NCBI GenBank assembly: GCA_948567375.1
Contig: OX419758.1
Span: 17,241,001 to 17,305,000 of the forward strand
DNA: 64,000 bases
Source of the DNA: Lunularia cruciata
Taxonomy: Eukaryota > Streptophyta > Marchantiopsida > Lunulariales > Lunulariaceae
Reading direction: 5' to 3'
Below are positions 43,469 through 55,342 of the stretch, piece by piece. Positions within the stretch are counted from its first letter, which is position 1. Every line of letters starts with the position of its first letter. The position numbers and the translations under genes are program-made. Under the pieces are notes generated by a model. That model did no database searches, had not been told where the DNA came from, and was given only the letters and a program-made list of their open reading frames with translations.

Positions 43469-46400
43469 ACATGAGTAGAAAAATAAGATGGACTAAAAAC
43501 AAAGAGTTTCAACTTAGAATTATGAACAATATGGTGGATACGCATATGACAAGGTAAGGCAAGTAGATAAGCAACATGAGAAATGATTTGGCTGGCATCA
43601 AATAGACATATCCAATTAGGAATAAGTTTACAAACTTAGATATCAAGTGAGAGGGGTAGGTTACTAGAAGAAAGTGTGACCATATCATCAAGTTGAAAGG
43701 TGAGATCACAATGATGTTGGTCTAAATATTGTTTATTGAAGATTTTGAGCAACAAGGAGATGAGATTTAGCTTGTTGTAGGGAGTGGGATATTGTGGTCA
43801 AGAAGGTGGAAGTATGAGGGATATGAGATAGAGGAAGAGAAAGAAAGGAATTTTGAACAAGTAGGTCTTGGCCAAAGTTAAGGAAGAAAGGTGAGAATCC
43901 AATGCTTGTTTGTTTGGAATTATTATAGACAAACTTAGCAATTGTAAGACATTCATCCCAAAGATGGTGAATGTTGACAAAGACACAAAGCATATCCTAC
44001 AAGGTACAATTTTCATATTTGGTTTGTCCATCAATTTGAGGATGATAGGCTGGGGACAATGCAAGCTTGGTGCCGAGTAGCTAGAAGAGTGCCTGCCAAA
44101 TTATTTTGGTGAAACAAGGATCACGGTTGGAGATGAGTACACAAGACATTCGATGATGCTTGAAGATATTGTCAAAGTAGATCTATATCAATGTTGGAGC
44201 ATCCATTGTATCAATGGTTGGTGCCAAATGGATTTGCTTACTAAGCTTATTGACAAACACCACAATAGCTATATGACCTTGCTTTGTCTTGGGTAAGGAT
44301 ATGATGAGATCTAAGCTCATGTGTTCCTATAAAGAAAATTGGATGGGAAGTGGTTGAAGGAGTCCACTTGGTTTCTAGTTGTTGGCCTTGTTGCATAGGC
44401 AGCTCTCACAAAATTGGACAAACTCTCAAAAATCTTGTGCCATGTTGGGCCATCACCATTGGCCTTGTAGGATACCCAAGGTCTTGTCTAGCCCCATATG
44501 ACCAACGATTGGTAAGTCATAGGCTTCTTGAAGGTGCATAAGTCCTAGATTATCCTTGGTTGGAACATAGATTTGGTTCTCACAAAATAGAAGCCCTTCC
44601 TTCAAGATAAGGAATGTGTATCCCTTTTAATGTGCTACAAGATGACGTCGTACCATCTGAAAGAAGGTGTCTTTTTGTAAAGCTGTCCTAAACTTGATTT
44701 GGACTTTTGAGATGACTAACACTAACATAAATGCTATCTTGATGAGAGGAAGAGGCTTCACATCAAGTCTTCATGATAGGGCATTGGGGATGACATAGAA
44801 CCTATCAGGTTTGTACTCAAGTTCAAGGTCAAACAACTATAGGTGTTCCTCCTATTGATGATGTCAACTCTTCATGTGCTCCACATGTAATGTTTGTAAT
44901 GAGGATTTATGATTATTTTACATGATCACTTGTTTCCTCAAGAGATAATGTCTTCATTCCTTGGTGGCATATACTATTGCTAGTTGTTCTTGATCTTGAG
45001 TAAGAGTAATTCCTTCTTGCAATGTCTAGTCGGCAAGACACAAAGGCAATGGGATGTAATTTATCTAAAAATTTTGGTTGTAACATAGCTCCAATGGCAA
45101 AGTTAGAAGTATCACAATCAACCACAAAAGGCAGTTGAGGATCATATGGTTGAAGCATAGGTCTTGAAGACACTATATGTTTCAATTTCTATAATGCTTC
45201 TTTGTGCTTGGTGGTCCATTGAAAGCTTGAAGGTGAGGTCGGTCAATGGTGTGGCCTTATGAGTATAATATAAAATGAATCATCCATAAAAAACTTACCA
45301 ATCCATTAAATGATTGCAATTTTGTGCCATGCTTTGGAGTAGGCAAATAAATGATGGCCTTGATTTTATCATCTTCCATCTTGATCCCCTTTGATGAGAC
45401 CTCATGACCTAAGAAGGTAACCTTTTGCCAAAAGGCACACTTTGACGTCTTGTAGTAAAGTTTCCATTGATGTAATTATCATAGGACTTCTCACGTGTGA
45501 CTTGTATATTTTGCCTTTGTCTTGCTATAGATTGAAATATCATTCAAGAACACCACCATATAGCCTATCTATCACCCAATACATCTAATCCATGAAGACT
45601 ATTAGAGAATTAGTGAGCCTGAAAGGTAGAACTCTCCAATTGAAATGCCTATACCTTATGCAAAAGGTAATCTTTTGCACAACCTTTCTATCAATGAGAA
45701 TCTGCCAATAGCCACTTTGGAGATCCAACTTGGAGAACTATCATGGCCCATTGAATTGATGAATCAAGTCATCAATTCAAGGTAACAAGTATGCATTCTT
45801 CACTATTTATTTATTGAGGCCACAATAATAAAATCATATATGAAGGCCTCCATCCTTCTTTGGATCAAGTAGTACCTATGTTCCCCAAGGAGATGTACTA
45901 TACCATATGAAATCTTTCTCCAACAACTCTGTCAATGTTGTTTGAAGCTCTTCTAGCTCGTTTGGTGAGAGCCTATAGATTGGTCTACTTGCTAGAGTAC
46001 TTCCTAGCAATACCTCAATCTTGAAGGGTATAGCAAGATTGGAGGATAATCCCTTTGGCAGATCATTCAAAAACATATCTACAAACTCTTGAACTATTTG
46101 ATCAACCATTGCTTGATGAGACTTCTAGCTCTTGTCAGATTTTCCATGCACAATCAGCTTGATCCACATTGCAAAAATAGACTTGTCTTCCTCTAAAGCT
46201 TACTCTATAGTTGCTTCACTAATAAACTTCTCATCTTGAGACTGACTACTCTTAGGTGGTAACTCAAAAGTGCTAGCCAACCTAATTGGTAATTCTTACC
46301 TTGATGTTGTTCTTGAATTTGTTGTTCTTGAATTTGTCGTTAGGTCCAACCAAATTGAACGTTGAGCCAATTGCATGGCATCCTCCAAGTGTTTGGGATC

Positions 46401-46643
46401 CTACATGGTCACTTCCAACTTGGTGTGTGACTTTAAATCCCTCTCAACTTGATCCAAAGCTTCACCTTCTAGTGTATCTAGAATTTGCATTATGGTGTTA
46501 TGGAACTAAGTAATATAGCTTCTTATAGAACCAATCTGCTTAAAATTTGTCAACTTATCTTGTGTGGTATTTATAGCTTGGAATCACCTGATTATTATAC
46601 TCTTGAATTCTTCCCATGTATAGATTGGTACAACAAATTTTTG
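43469..46643 (-). pseudogene. gypsy A2 integrase, RNase H, RT and gag remnants
   Basis: Continues A2 on the minus strand. Integrase (about 44330-43500) includes the C-terminal INIHHLWDECLTIAKF.YN block (43993-43733). RNase H near 45185-44913 reads RPMLQPYDPQLPFVVDCDTS, AIGAMLQPKF and PIAFVSCRL. RT runs from 46109 (LPKGLSSNLAIPFKIEVLLG, SPNELEELQTTLTELLEKDF) downward, with decayed later blocks. Upstream of RT, the end of protease (VQFGWT near 46345) is joined directly to gag (HLEDAMQLA near 46375), so about 0.7 kb of gag-protease is deleted. At about 46643 A2 is truncated by family E sequence; no 5' LTR remains. Confidence 0.8.
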
Positions 46644-46837
46644 TTCATCCTCTCATTTGCCACTATCTCTTTCTCATTGAGTTCTTTAGTGAGCAATGCT
46701 TGAGTCTTGGAGGTGTCTTGGAGTTTTAGCCTTGGAGAAGTGTGATGGAGTTGGGTTCCTTTTCTTCTTAGTCCCATAGTGTGCTACCTTCATAGCCATC
46801 AAAGGTTTATCCTTATTGAGAGATAAGCCGGCTCACA
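46643..46837 (+). repeat. 3' part of the 5' LTR of gypsy E2
   Basis: Matches the last 195 bp of the family E LTR (compare 62405-62598): CATTTGC.ACTATCTCT, then 'gatggagttgggttcc', ending GCCGGCTCACA. The first two-thirds are missing and family A gag abuts it. A primer-binding-like TTTTTGGTTCTGTTGC follows. Confidence 0.8.
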
Positions 46838-47546
46838 TTTTTGGTTCTGTTGCTAGAACCTCTTTAAAGGCAAGATAATGTTCTGCATATAATTTTATAT
46901 TAGGCAAAAGGAGGACATGAGAGCTCACCTAGAAAGAACATTAGTAGAGAAGTAGGTTAAACTTATGTTAAAGAATTTGGACCCATTTTTAAACTTTATA
47001 GCTCATTATGATATTTTTTAGATGATATTATACATCTTATATACATGAGAGGATTTGGAGAGATTGTGTGAGATAGATTGCAGATTTTGGGGATTAGGGT
47101 CATTTTGGGCAAAACCTCAAGTTTGAGATCTGGACTTGAAAGTTTCATAGATGATAGTTTGGTTCATTTTTTAGTTGGGACACTTAGAGTTACTTAGAGA
47201 GAAACTACATGCAATGAGCTAGAACTTTTGGAAGTTGGTAGGGTAAATTTCTCTTGAAAATTACATCCTCTTTGGAAATTTGATAGAGCTCATCATTTCT
47301 GTAATCAGCTGGGATTGCCTCAAAATGTTCAAGAAGATTCAATGGTAGATAGACAACCACTTTGCACAAAAATCAAAGAGAGTTCATTCTTATAGATAGA
47401 GTAATAAATTTCTAAGGCAAGGGAGGTGGTTTAAGACCAAATCTAGAAGATATATGTTGAATAAAAAGGTGCATAAACCACATGGCTCAATGAAAAGTAT
47501 TGAAATTTTGTAGGGAAGGACAACCTAGAGTGTTGATCAAGTGTGT
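46838..47546 (+). other. 5' leader of gypsy E2
   Basis: Noncoding leader matching the reverse complement of 53930-54652 in E1 (for example 'gagaggatttggagagattgtgtga' and 'acctcaagtttgagatctgga'). It is interrupted at 47546 by the insertion of E1, and the same strand resumes at 55343. Confidence 0.75.
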
Positions 47547-48236
47547 TGTGAGCCGGCTTGTCTCTCACATAGGATGAGCCTCTGATGCTTATTATGGTAA
47601 CGCACCATGGACTAAGAAGGCAAGGAACCCCAACTCCATCATATCCTCCTAGGCTAACACTCAAAGACTCAAGATATTACTCACTAGAGAACTCAATGAG
47701 AGAGAGATAGTTGCAAATGAAAGGATGATGAGTACCTCCTCACCCCTTGTTTATATACTTGTGAAATAATTACGTACCAAAGTTACTAATTACCACAGTA
47801 ACTCAAGTTACTAGACTAAAATTCAACTAAAGTCAAAAAGTAAAAAGGAATATCTATTCACATAGGCATATTCCACTAGCATGTGATCTTATCCTGACCC
47901 AACCACAAAGTCAAGGATTCCTTCATATGGGCTATCCTTGGACTATAGAAGAATCCAAAACAAAAAGGCTTGCGGGCCCAAGAGTTCTCAACTCTTTCCT
48001 CAAAGCCAAACACCAAGGAATAATACCAAGTCAACACACTAGAATCCAAAATAATGGTGCTCATATTTTCCATTTCCTCTAAAGTTAGGTCCCCTCTATC
48101 TTAGATATGACTAACTTTAGCTAATCATGACTAATGTAGAACCATCCTTTATCTCTATATAAATAATATCTCTCAAGTACTTGTAATACCAAGTTAAATA
48201 TTGCAATACCACACACACACACAAATGGGTGTTACA
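47547..48236 (-). repeat. 3' LTR of gypsy E1
   Basis: On the element strand it begins TGTAACACCCATTTGTG and ends GCCGGCTCACA. The adjacent first-strand sequence TTTACCCCTGGAC (48237-48249) is the polypurine tract GTCCAGGGGTAAA on the element strand. A short CA repeat lies near the 5' end of the LTR (48210-48222). Confidence 0.9.
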
Positions 48237-48459
48237 TTTACCCCTGGACTAAGTTTTCACTTTGTCCTCAAAGTGAAGTCTCTCTACCTTCTATGATCTA
48301 TCTTCAATTTATCATGGTTAATCTTATCAAAGTGTCTTCCTCCCAACTCCTTGAGATCATAGGTGTAATTGCCCCACACCTTCTGCACTATGAAAGGTCC
48401 AAAGTACTTAGGCAGAAACTTGTTTTGCACTCTCTTGAATTGAATAGAATCAAACAAGA

Positions 48460-49614
48460 TTACCGATCATCTTCTTTGAAAGGCTCCACCTTCTTCTTGC
48501 CTTGCCTCTTGTCATAGCTCTCCTTTTGTTTCCTTTGGGCTTGCTCCACTCGAACCATAGCAACTGCTCTTGCCTCTTCCAACTCCATGAGTTGTTCCTT
48601 CCTTGACTTCTCTACGTCACCTCCTTGTGCTTTTTTCAATCTCCTATGAATTCTTTGGAAGGTAGGAATATCAAACTGAATAGGTAAGGTAGACTCAATG
48701 CCATATACCAATTGAAATGGAGAATATCCGGTGAAAGTCTTCATGGTTTTCCTATTCTCCCACAAAACTGCATGAATCCTCTTGTCCCAATGATGTTTAG
48801 TCCTCTCCATTTCTGCATCTTTGGCCAACATCATGCACAAGGTCTGTTTGGTTCTCTCTGCCAAGCCATTGGAATTTGGCTTTTAGGATGTAGTTACTCT
48901 ATGTGTGATAGAGAAATGTCGTAGCATGGCTGTAGCAATGCTTCTTGTAAACTCTCCTCCTCTATAAAAAACCAAATCCAAAGGGCATCCAAATCTAGTG
49001 ATAATGCGTTCATAAAGAAATCGACCAACTTCATCTTCATTCTTGTCCCTTAATGGTCTAGCCTCAACCCACTTGGTAAGGTAATCAGTAACTACCACAA
49101 TGTACCAACTGTTCCTCGGGGTTCCATTGAGAGGACCTACAAAATCAATTCCCCACTTCCCAAAAGGTCCTAGCAATGGAATTGATCAAAGTGGTGGAGT
49201 GGATGTAGACTTTCTAGCAAAATCTTGACAAACATGACAATTTTTACAATAATCAAGACAATCCTTGAAAATCCCTCTCCAATAGTAACCTACATTGAGA
49301 ATCTTGAAAGTAGTCACCTTTCCTGCAAAGTGTCCTCCACACACTAAACCTTCATGAAACTCCTTTATAAGTAAGATAGTCTCTTCCTTACCCATTGCTC
49401 TTTGAAGTAGACCATCTGCTCCCTGGTGAAAAAGAATATCCTCCACCATTTTGTAAGGTCTAGATCTTGCTGCAAGGGCCTTCCTCTCCCTTGCATGCAT
49501 CCCTTCTGGATAGTTACCTCTTGTCACTAAATCCACTATCTCCTTGTACTCCATTGGAACCTCTTGAGTGATTGAGATTATCATGAGCTCCTCATCCGGG
49601 AAGGAATCATCCAC
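48460..49614 (-). pseudogene. gypsy E1 integrase
   Basis: Frame 49614-49186 contains the end of the RNase H-integrase linker and the zinc-binding part (GGHFAGKVTTFKIL, YCKNCHVCQDFARK). Frame 49176-48883 is the core: KWGIDFVGPLNGTPR (first Asp), VVTDYLTKWVEARPL and FGCPLDLVFYRGGEF, where the usual D of (S/N)DRG.EF is Tyr. Frame 48864-48460 continues with AERTKQTLCMMLAKD (catalytic Glu kept), RIHAVLWENRKTMKTFTGYS and PFQLVYGIE. Only single stops separate the frames, so the gene died fairly recently relative to its neighbours, but the lost Asp would inactivate it anyway. Confidence 0.85.
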
Positions 49615-49960
49615 TAGCTCATCTCCATCATGATCATAGGCTCTAGATAAAAAATCAGCATTTGCATATTTCTTTCTTGGCCTATCCTCAATGGTGTAGT
49701 CATCTCAGACAAGAGTATCATCCACTTTGCTAGTCTCCCTTCAACATTAGGCTTGTTGAAGATGTACTTCAAAGCCTTGTGATCCATGACAATGGTGGCT
49801 CTCCCTCCAATCAAGTAGTGTCTAAACTTCTTGAGACCAAAGATCACTGCCAACCCTGCTTCTAGTTCTTCTTTGCTGAAACTATCTGCCTACTAGCATA
49901 AGCTATTGGATGATCATGCCCATCTTGGTCTAATTGACTAAGAATGCATCCTATAGCTAC
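49614..49960 (-). pseudogene. gypsy E1 RNase H remnant
   Basis: Frame 49853-49614 reads AVIFGLKKFRHYLIGGRATI, VMDHKALKYIFNKPNVEGRL and AKWMILLSEM, the C-terminal half of gypsy RNase H with its DH..L block. The N-terminal part (ILYTDASNVAIG, decayed) lies around 49960-49990. The link to RT contains stops. Confidence 0.8.
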
Positions 49961-50171
49961 ATTAGAAGCATCAGTGTAGAGGATGAAAGGCTTACTCCAA
50001 TCAGGTTAAGCAAGAATTGGAGCTACAACAAGGGATTGCTTGAGCCTCCTTGTCCTCCAAAATCACCATGTAATCTACACCCTTCTTCATGTAGATGGTG
50101 AATGCATAAGCCTTGCTGGATAATGAGAAGATGAAATTCTTGTTGTATCCAACCATCCCCAAGAATTAGCA

Positions 50172-50885
50172 TTACTTTGTCAAGCTTGAAGAGAATGGAA
50201 GGTCTGAGATTTTCCTCACCTTCTTAGGATCAACTGCTATTCTATCTTTGGAGATGATGTGCCCCAAAAGTAGACCTTCTTCACATCCAAAAATGCACTT
50301 CTCTAGGTTGAGTGATGCATTGCAAGACTCAATCCAAGCCTCATCCAAGCGTTGCAAGACCTTGATTAGGTGCTCAAAGTGCTCCTCCTTGCTCCCATAG
50401 ACACAAAAGTCATCAATGAAGTCTCTCATAAATTTCCCAATGAAAGGTTCAAATACCTTGTTTATGAACCGTTGGAATGTGGCAGGAGCATTACAAAGCC
50501 CAAAAGGCATGACCTTGAAAGCCTAAGTTCCCCAAGGTGTGGTGAACATAATGAGTTGTTGATGCTTTGGTGCAATCTTGATTTGGTTATATCCACTATA
50601 ACCATCTCCAAAACTCTACCTCTCATGACCTGCAACCTCCTCCAAGATCTCATCAATGAATGGCAATGGGTAGTAGTCCTTCTTGGTAATAGCATTGAGC
50701 TTCTTGTAATCCACACATACCCAAAGCTTGCCATTCTTTTTCTTCACAATGACAATTGGAGACACCCATTCTGAATTCTCTACCTCAAAGATAAATCTAG
50801 CCTCCTTGAGCTTATCAATATCCTCCTTCACAACCAAAGATATTGGTGAGCTAATGCAACATTGGTTTGGCGGATTGGTCTTCAT
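50172..50885 (-). pseudogene. gypsy E1 reverse transcriptase
   Basis: Frame 50885-50616 holds the fingers and palm start (DIDKLKEARFIFEVENSEWV, SPIVIVKKKNGKLWVCVDYK, KLNAITKKDYYPLPFIDEIL). After a short frameshifted gap, frame 50510-50172 holds MPFGLCNAPATFQRFINKVF and DFIDDFCVYGSKEEHFEHL, the catalytic FIDD box with both Asp, then CIFGCEEGLLLGHIIS. It is one of the best-preserved RT segments in the window. The E2 copy has the same blocks at 58380-58965 on the other strand. Confidence 0.9.
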
Positions 50886-51466
50886 GTGACTCCACTTCTA
50901 TCTTGTGCTCCTCCAACGTGACTTCCTTCAAATCCTTGTAACTAAAAGCAAACATGGATGAACTTGCGGAAAATCTCCTCAAGTCTAACCTTCTCCTCCT
51001 TGGTAACATTTGGACCATACTTGAGGGTAGATAACCTTCTCTCTACCTCAAGTGTCAATGGTGATTTATCTAGGTCCTTCAAAACCTATGGCTTAGGTGC
51101 AAAATCCATAGCACACAAGGGATACACATCTGAATCCAATTATGTTTCATCCTCCTCCGTGGAAGTCTCCTCTTCCATGCTTGTGTCCACACTTGAAGCT
51201 CCTTCTTCAGAATCTGATTCCCAATAATCAAAAGATCGTGTATTTGAATGTGAAGTGTTGGTGATGTTAGTCACAAGAATTGTGACTCTATGGTTTGATG
51301 GCCCAATCCTCAAGTACCCTTTGTGCCATCGATCAATTGTGCATGCTACTCTCAACCATGGCCTCCCAAAACGTTAGTCATAGCTTGAATCCTTCAAGAC
51401 TTGGAAAGTTATGAGATTTTGAACACCCATAACTGAAACTACCACTTTATCCATCCCCCCTACTGG

Positions 51467-52123
51467 TCAAACTTGTTGCTTGTTAGCCATGCTCCCCACA
51501 AATGTTGAAGGTCTTGAGGGTATCATACCCAACTTCTTCATCAACCTTTTTGATATGGCATTCACTGTTGATCCTCCATCAACCAATGCATCCTTGATGT
51601 TGTGACCATTCACTCTCACATCAATCTTGGATGCATATTCACAAGCCTCCCATGGTGCTGGCTTGGCATTCACCACCCCCATTGATACTAAAGCTTTTGC
51701 CTTCTTCTTCCTCTTGCTCTTTGTATAACTCAAACCACCTCTAAGCTCTTTTCTCAAGGTAGGGTTCAAAGCAATCAATTGGCCCACTATGATGTTAGCC
51801 TTGTGAATACCAACATCCTCCAACACATTATAGTTCCATTGTTGCTTTGAAATCAAGAAATCCTCCATCCCCAACTTCTTCCTTGGAGTCTTTGTTGTTG
51901 ATGGTGTTGAGGTGCAAGTGATCCTAGTAGACATAGGAGTATCCTTGCTTGGAGTAAATCCTTGAGAAGAGTGAACATCTTGTGCAAAACAAACTCTCTT
52001 CTTCTCTTGTGCCAAAAGCTCTAAATTAAGACTCTTGGAGTTTGAGCACTCTCCCTTCTCATACTTACCCTCAACCATATCTATGGATGCTATCCCCTTA
52101 CCTTTGTTTGGATTAGGAGCCAC
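51467..52123 (-). pseudogene. gypsy E1 gag-protease linker and protease start
   Basis: A 218-codon open frame. Its C-terminal part reads RVNGHNIKDALVDGGSTVNA then LGMIPSRPSTFVGSMANK, a retropepsin active-site region with D-G-G in place of the usual D-S/T-G. E2 has the same DGG at 57640-57660, so this is a family trait. The N-terminal part is Lys/Ser/Thr-rich linker. The frame is followed by decayed protease remainder (DY..VLGRPWLR-like near 51360). Confidence 0.75.
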
Positions 52124-52195
52124 TTGGGTTTCACTACCTCCCTCTTTCTCTCTATTGGCTCCCTCATAATCCCTTCCTCCATGGTAAATGGAATT

Positions 52196-53078
52196 TCAGC
52201 AATTCCTTTGGATATGGCCTCTTCTTCCACAACCAAAACAATTTCTATCATATAAATTTTTGGCTGGTTGGCCTCCTCTATATGGATAGTTTCCATAACT
52301 TCTAGGCCCTCTCCCTACATTCTGATCCACCTCTCTTCTCCCATAGTTGCACAACATTGATTTTGAGATCTTCAAGTTGTTCTCTGATGGTTTGAAGTGA
52401 ATCCTTTGGTGGAGGTGCAAGAATTGGAGCAACTACTACTTGTGGTGCAACCCTTGCCACCAAAGTATCAGAAGTTCCACCATACTTGTAGCCTTGAGGA
52501 GGATGCACAACCTTCTTCACCACCAAATCACTCTCATCCCCTTCCAAACTCTCCTCCATACGAATTACGATCTTGATAGCTTCAGCCTTGGAAGAAGGTT
52601 TCTCATATCTCACCTTGCTTCTAATTTGTGGTCTCAACTCTCCCACAAAATTCTTGATGAGCATGGCTTCTATGCCAATCATAGTAGTCTCCATATCATC
52701 CCCACCCTTCCTCAACAATATGCGAAATCTGGACTCTAACTTTTCCACTCTTTCCACATAGACTCTCACTTTCTCTCCATATCCTTGTTTGAGAAAAGTA
52801 ACCTCACTCATCAATCTCTCATAACTCTCATCTGGGAGAAAGTTCTCAATGAGTGCTGAAGTCAAACTCTCCCAAGACTCTTCTTCCCCATCTCTCCTCT
52901 CTCTCTTTTGGTATTTTGACTCATACCATGTAAGTGCTGCATCCTCAAATAAATCTTGTAATAACGAGGCCCACTCATTCTTCCTCTCATTGTTTCTTAT
53001 GCAAGCTCTCTTGAAGTCTCTCACAAAGACCTCCACATCTCCTCCATCCTTGCCAAAGAAAACCGGAAGTTTCCCCAT
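52196..53078 (-). pseudogene. gypsy E1 gag (capsid and zinc knuckle)
   Basis: Frame 53078-52302 is a 258-codon gag: MGKLPVFFGKDGGDVEVFVR, WASLLQDLFEDAALTWYESK, ALIENFLPDESYERLMSEV and MLIKNFVGELRPQIRSKVRY. These are the standard helices of the retrotransposon gag domain. The overlapping frame 52432-52196 gives the nucleocapsid knuckle CFGCGRRGHIQRNC (C-x2-C-x4-H-x4-C) after a frameshift. The ATG at 53078 is a credible true start because E2 begins gag at the same point (56155). Confidence 0.85.
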
Positions 53079-53318
53079 CTTAACCCCTCACTATCTTTCT
53101 TTTCTCTCATATTTTTTTTTCTTTTTCTCTTGTCATTTTTCTCTCACTCTATAACTAATAGAGTATATACATGAATAACAATTTTTGAGAATAATCCACT
53201 CTAGGGAACACAAAGAGTTCAGGTTGCTTCAAGATTTCTATAGCAACATCAAATCCTAGAGTGCATATTAATCTAACTCTCATGGATAGTTTATCCATAA
53301 GTTGAAAGATTATCTCCA

Positions 53319-53915
53319 TCACTGATCTTGAGAACTAGCTGATGAAAGTGGTAGTATTTTTGTAGCTATACTAAGCTTCTCTCCAAGATCCTTCACCAAA
53401 GTCTCCAAAAGTGATTTTACTCCACTACACTCATGTCCTTTTGGAAGTCCTTCCACTCCACAAACCTCACACAACTCCTTGGTCTTAGATCTTCTCCCTC
53501 CCAATCTTGGTGGAGAAGGTCCAACATGCAAACCAAAGTCAAGTAAGCCTCTCCTTTCCCTTAATCTCTTGCTCTCAAAGGTCAATGGACATGAACTTGC
53601 CTTATGTCTCTTCTCTCCACATAGAAAGCACTTAGACTCACTCTTTCCTCCAAGTGGTGTAGGTTTTTGGATCCTCTCAACACTCTCATCAAATTCTATT
53701 GTAAACTCTCTTTTCCTCAAATCCACCCCTACAATCACCTCAAACCCTTGGGGAACCTTGCATAGTCTCAATTTCCACTTGATGACCATCCATGTTCCCA
53801 AGATGAGTCTTAACACTCAAACATGCTTTTTGTTGCTCTCAAACTCCTCATGCATGAGATCTCCTCTCTGTAGAATTGACCTTTCCTCATAATGTAGCTC
53901 AAATCTCCCAACCAT
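53319..53915 (-). pseudogene. extra zinc-knuckle ORF upstream of gag in gypsy E1
   Basis: From an ATG at 53915 (MVGRFELHYEERS) a frame runs with one TGA near 53821 into the 165-codon open stretch 53816-53319. It contains SKCFLCGEKRHKASSCPLTF, a C-x2-C-x4-H-x4-C knuckle, and further on a second Cys/His cluster (CEVCGVEGLPKGHEC). It precedes gag and is separated from it by about 240 bp. E2 keeps a homologous frame at 55450-55686 with the same knuckle. Ty3/gypsy elements normally start with gag, so a separate upstream ORF is unusual; the function is unknown. Confidence 0.65.
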
Positions 53916-54652
53916 TATGTCATAGTGCTTTAAAAGTTTGCACACGTTATCTCAACTCTACAGCTTAACTCCCTGAAAAATTTCAGATCTTTTCATCAAG
54001 CCATTTGGCCTAGACACCTTTCTATTTAGCACACGTATTTCAGATTTGGTCTGAAAACCACCCCCTTCACTTCAAAAACTCATACCTCTTTGCACAAAAA
54101 TGATCTTTCTCTAATTTTTGTGGCAGCAAGTAGGACACAATGCACTAAATTTTCTTAGATATTTTCAGGACAATTCGTTAAAAATTGAAGAAATGGCAAA
54201 CTCTGTACAATTTTCCGGAGAGCATGCATTTGAGGGAGCAGTTTACCCTATCAACTTTCAAAAATTCTAGCCCAATGCGCATAGTAGCTCTCACAATAAT
54301 TTTAAGTGTTTTAACTAAGAAATAACCCAAGCTATCATGTGTAGAAATTTCAAGTCCAGATCTCAAACTTGAGATTTTGCGCAAAATCACCCTAATCCCC
54401 AAAATCTGCAATCCACCTCACACAATCTCTCCAAATCCTCTCATGTGTATAAGATGTACAAAATTGCGTCAAAGACATCATAATGAACTACATGGTATAC
54501 AAATAGATCTTGGTTCTCTAACATAAGTTCAGCACTCTCCTCTCCTAATGTTCTCTCCAAATGAGCTCTCATAGCCTCTTTCTGCCTAATGTAAAATTGA
54601 ACGCGGAACATTATCTTGCCTTCTAGAGAGGTCACGACAACGGAACCAAAAA
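53916..54652 (-). other. 5' leader and primer-binding region of gypsy E1
   Basis: Noncoding leader of about 0.74 kb. Directly inside the 5' LTR the element strand reads TTTTTGGTTCCGTTGTCG, in the position of a primer-binding site (it contains TGGTTCCG, complementary to a tRNA ending CGGAACCA). The matching tRNA was not identified. Small frames here are chance. Confidence 0.6.
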
Positions 54653-55342
54653 TCTGAGCCGGCCTACCTCTCACTCAGGATGAACCTCTGATGGCTATTA
54701 TGGTAACGCACCATGGACTAGGAAGGCAAGGAACCCCAACTCCATCATACTCCTCCTAGGCTAACACTCCAAGACTCAAGACATTGCTCACTAAAGAACT
54801 CAATGAGAGAGAGATAGTTGCAAATGAAAGGATGATGAGTACCTCCTCACCCCTTGTTTATATACTTGTGAAATAGTTACATACCAAAGTTACTAATTAC
54901 CATAGTAACTCAAGTTACTAGACTAAAAGTCAAGTTAAGTCAAAAAGTAGAAAGGAATATCCATTCACATTGGCATATTCCACTAGCATGTGATCTTATC
55001 TTGACCCAACCACAAAGTCAAGGATTCCTTCACATGGGCTATCCTTGGACTATAGAAAAATCCAAAAAAAAAGGCTTGCGGGCCCAAGAGTTCTCAACTC
55101 TTTCCTCAAAGCCAAACACCTCGGAATAATACCAAGTCAACACACTAGAATCCAAAATAATGGTGCTCATCTTTTCCACTTCTTCTAAAGTAAGGTCCCC
55201 TTTATCTTAGCTATGACTAATTTTAGATTATCATGACTAATGTAGAACCATCCTTTATCTCTATATATATGTTATCTCTCAAGTACTTGTAATACCAAGC
55301 TAAATAGCACAATACCACACACATGCACCAATGGGTGTTACA
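54653..55342 (-). repeat. 5' LTR of gypsy E1
   Basis: A 690-bp copy of the E LTR. The element-strand 3' end reads GCCGGCTCAGA, where other copies have GCCGGCTCACA. The 5' end TGTAACACCCATTGG is intact. A TATATATAGAG stretch near 55260 on the first strand could contain the promoter TATA box on the element strand. Confidence 0.88.
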
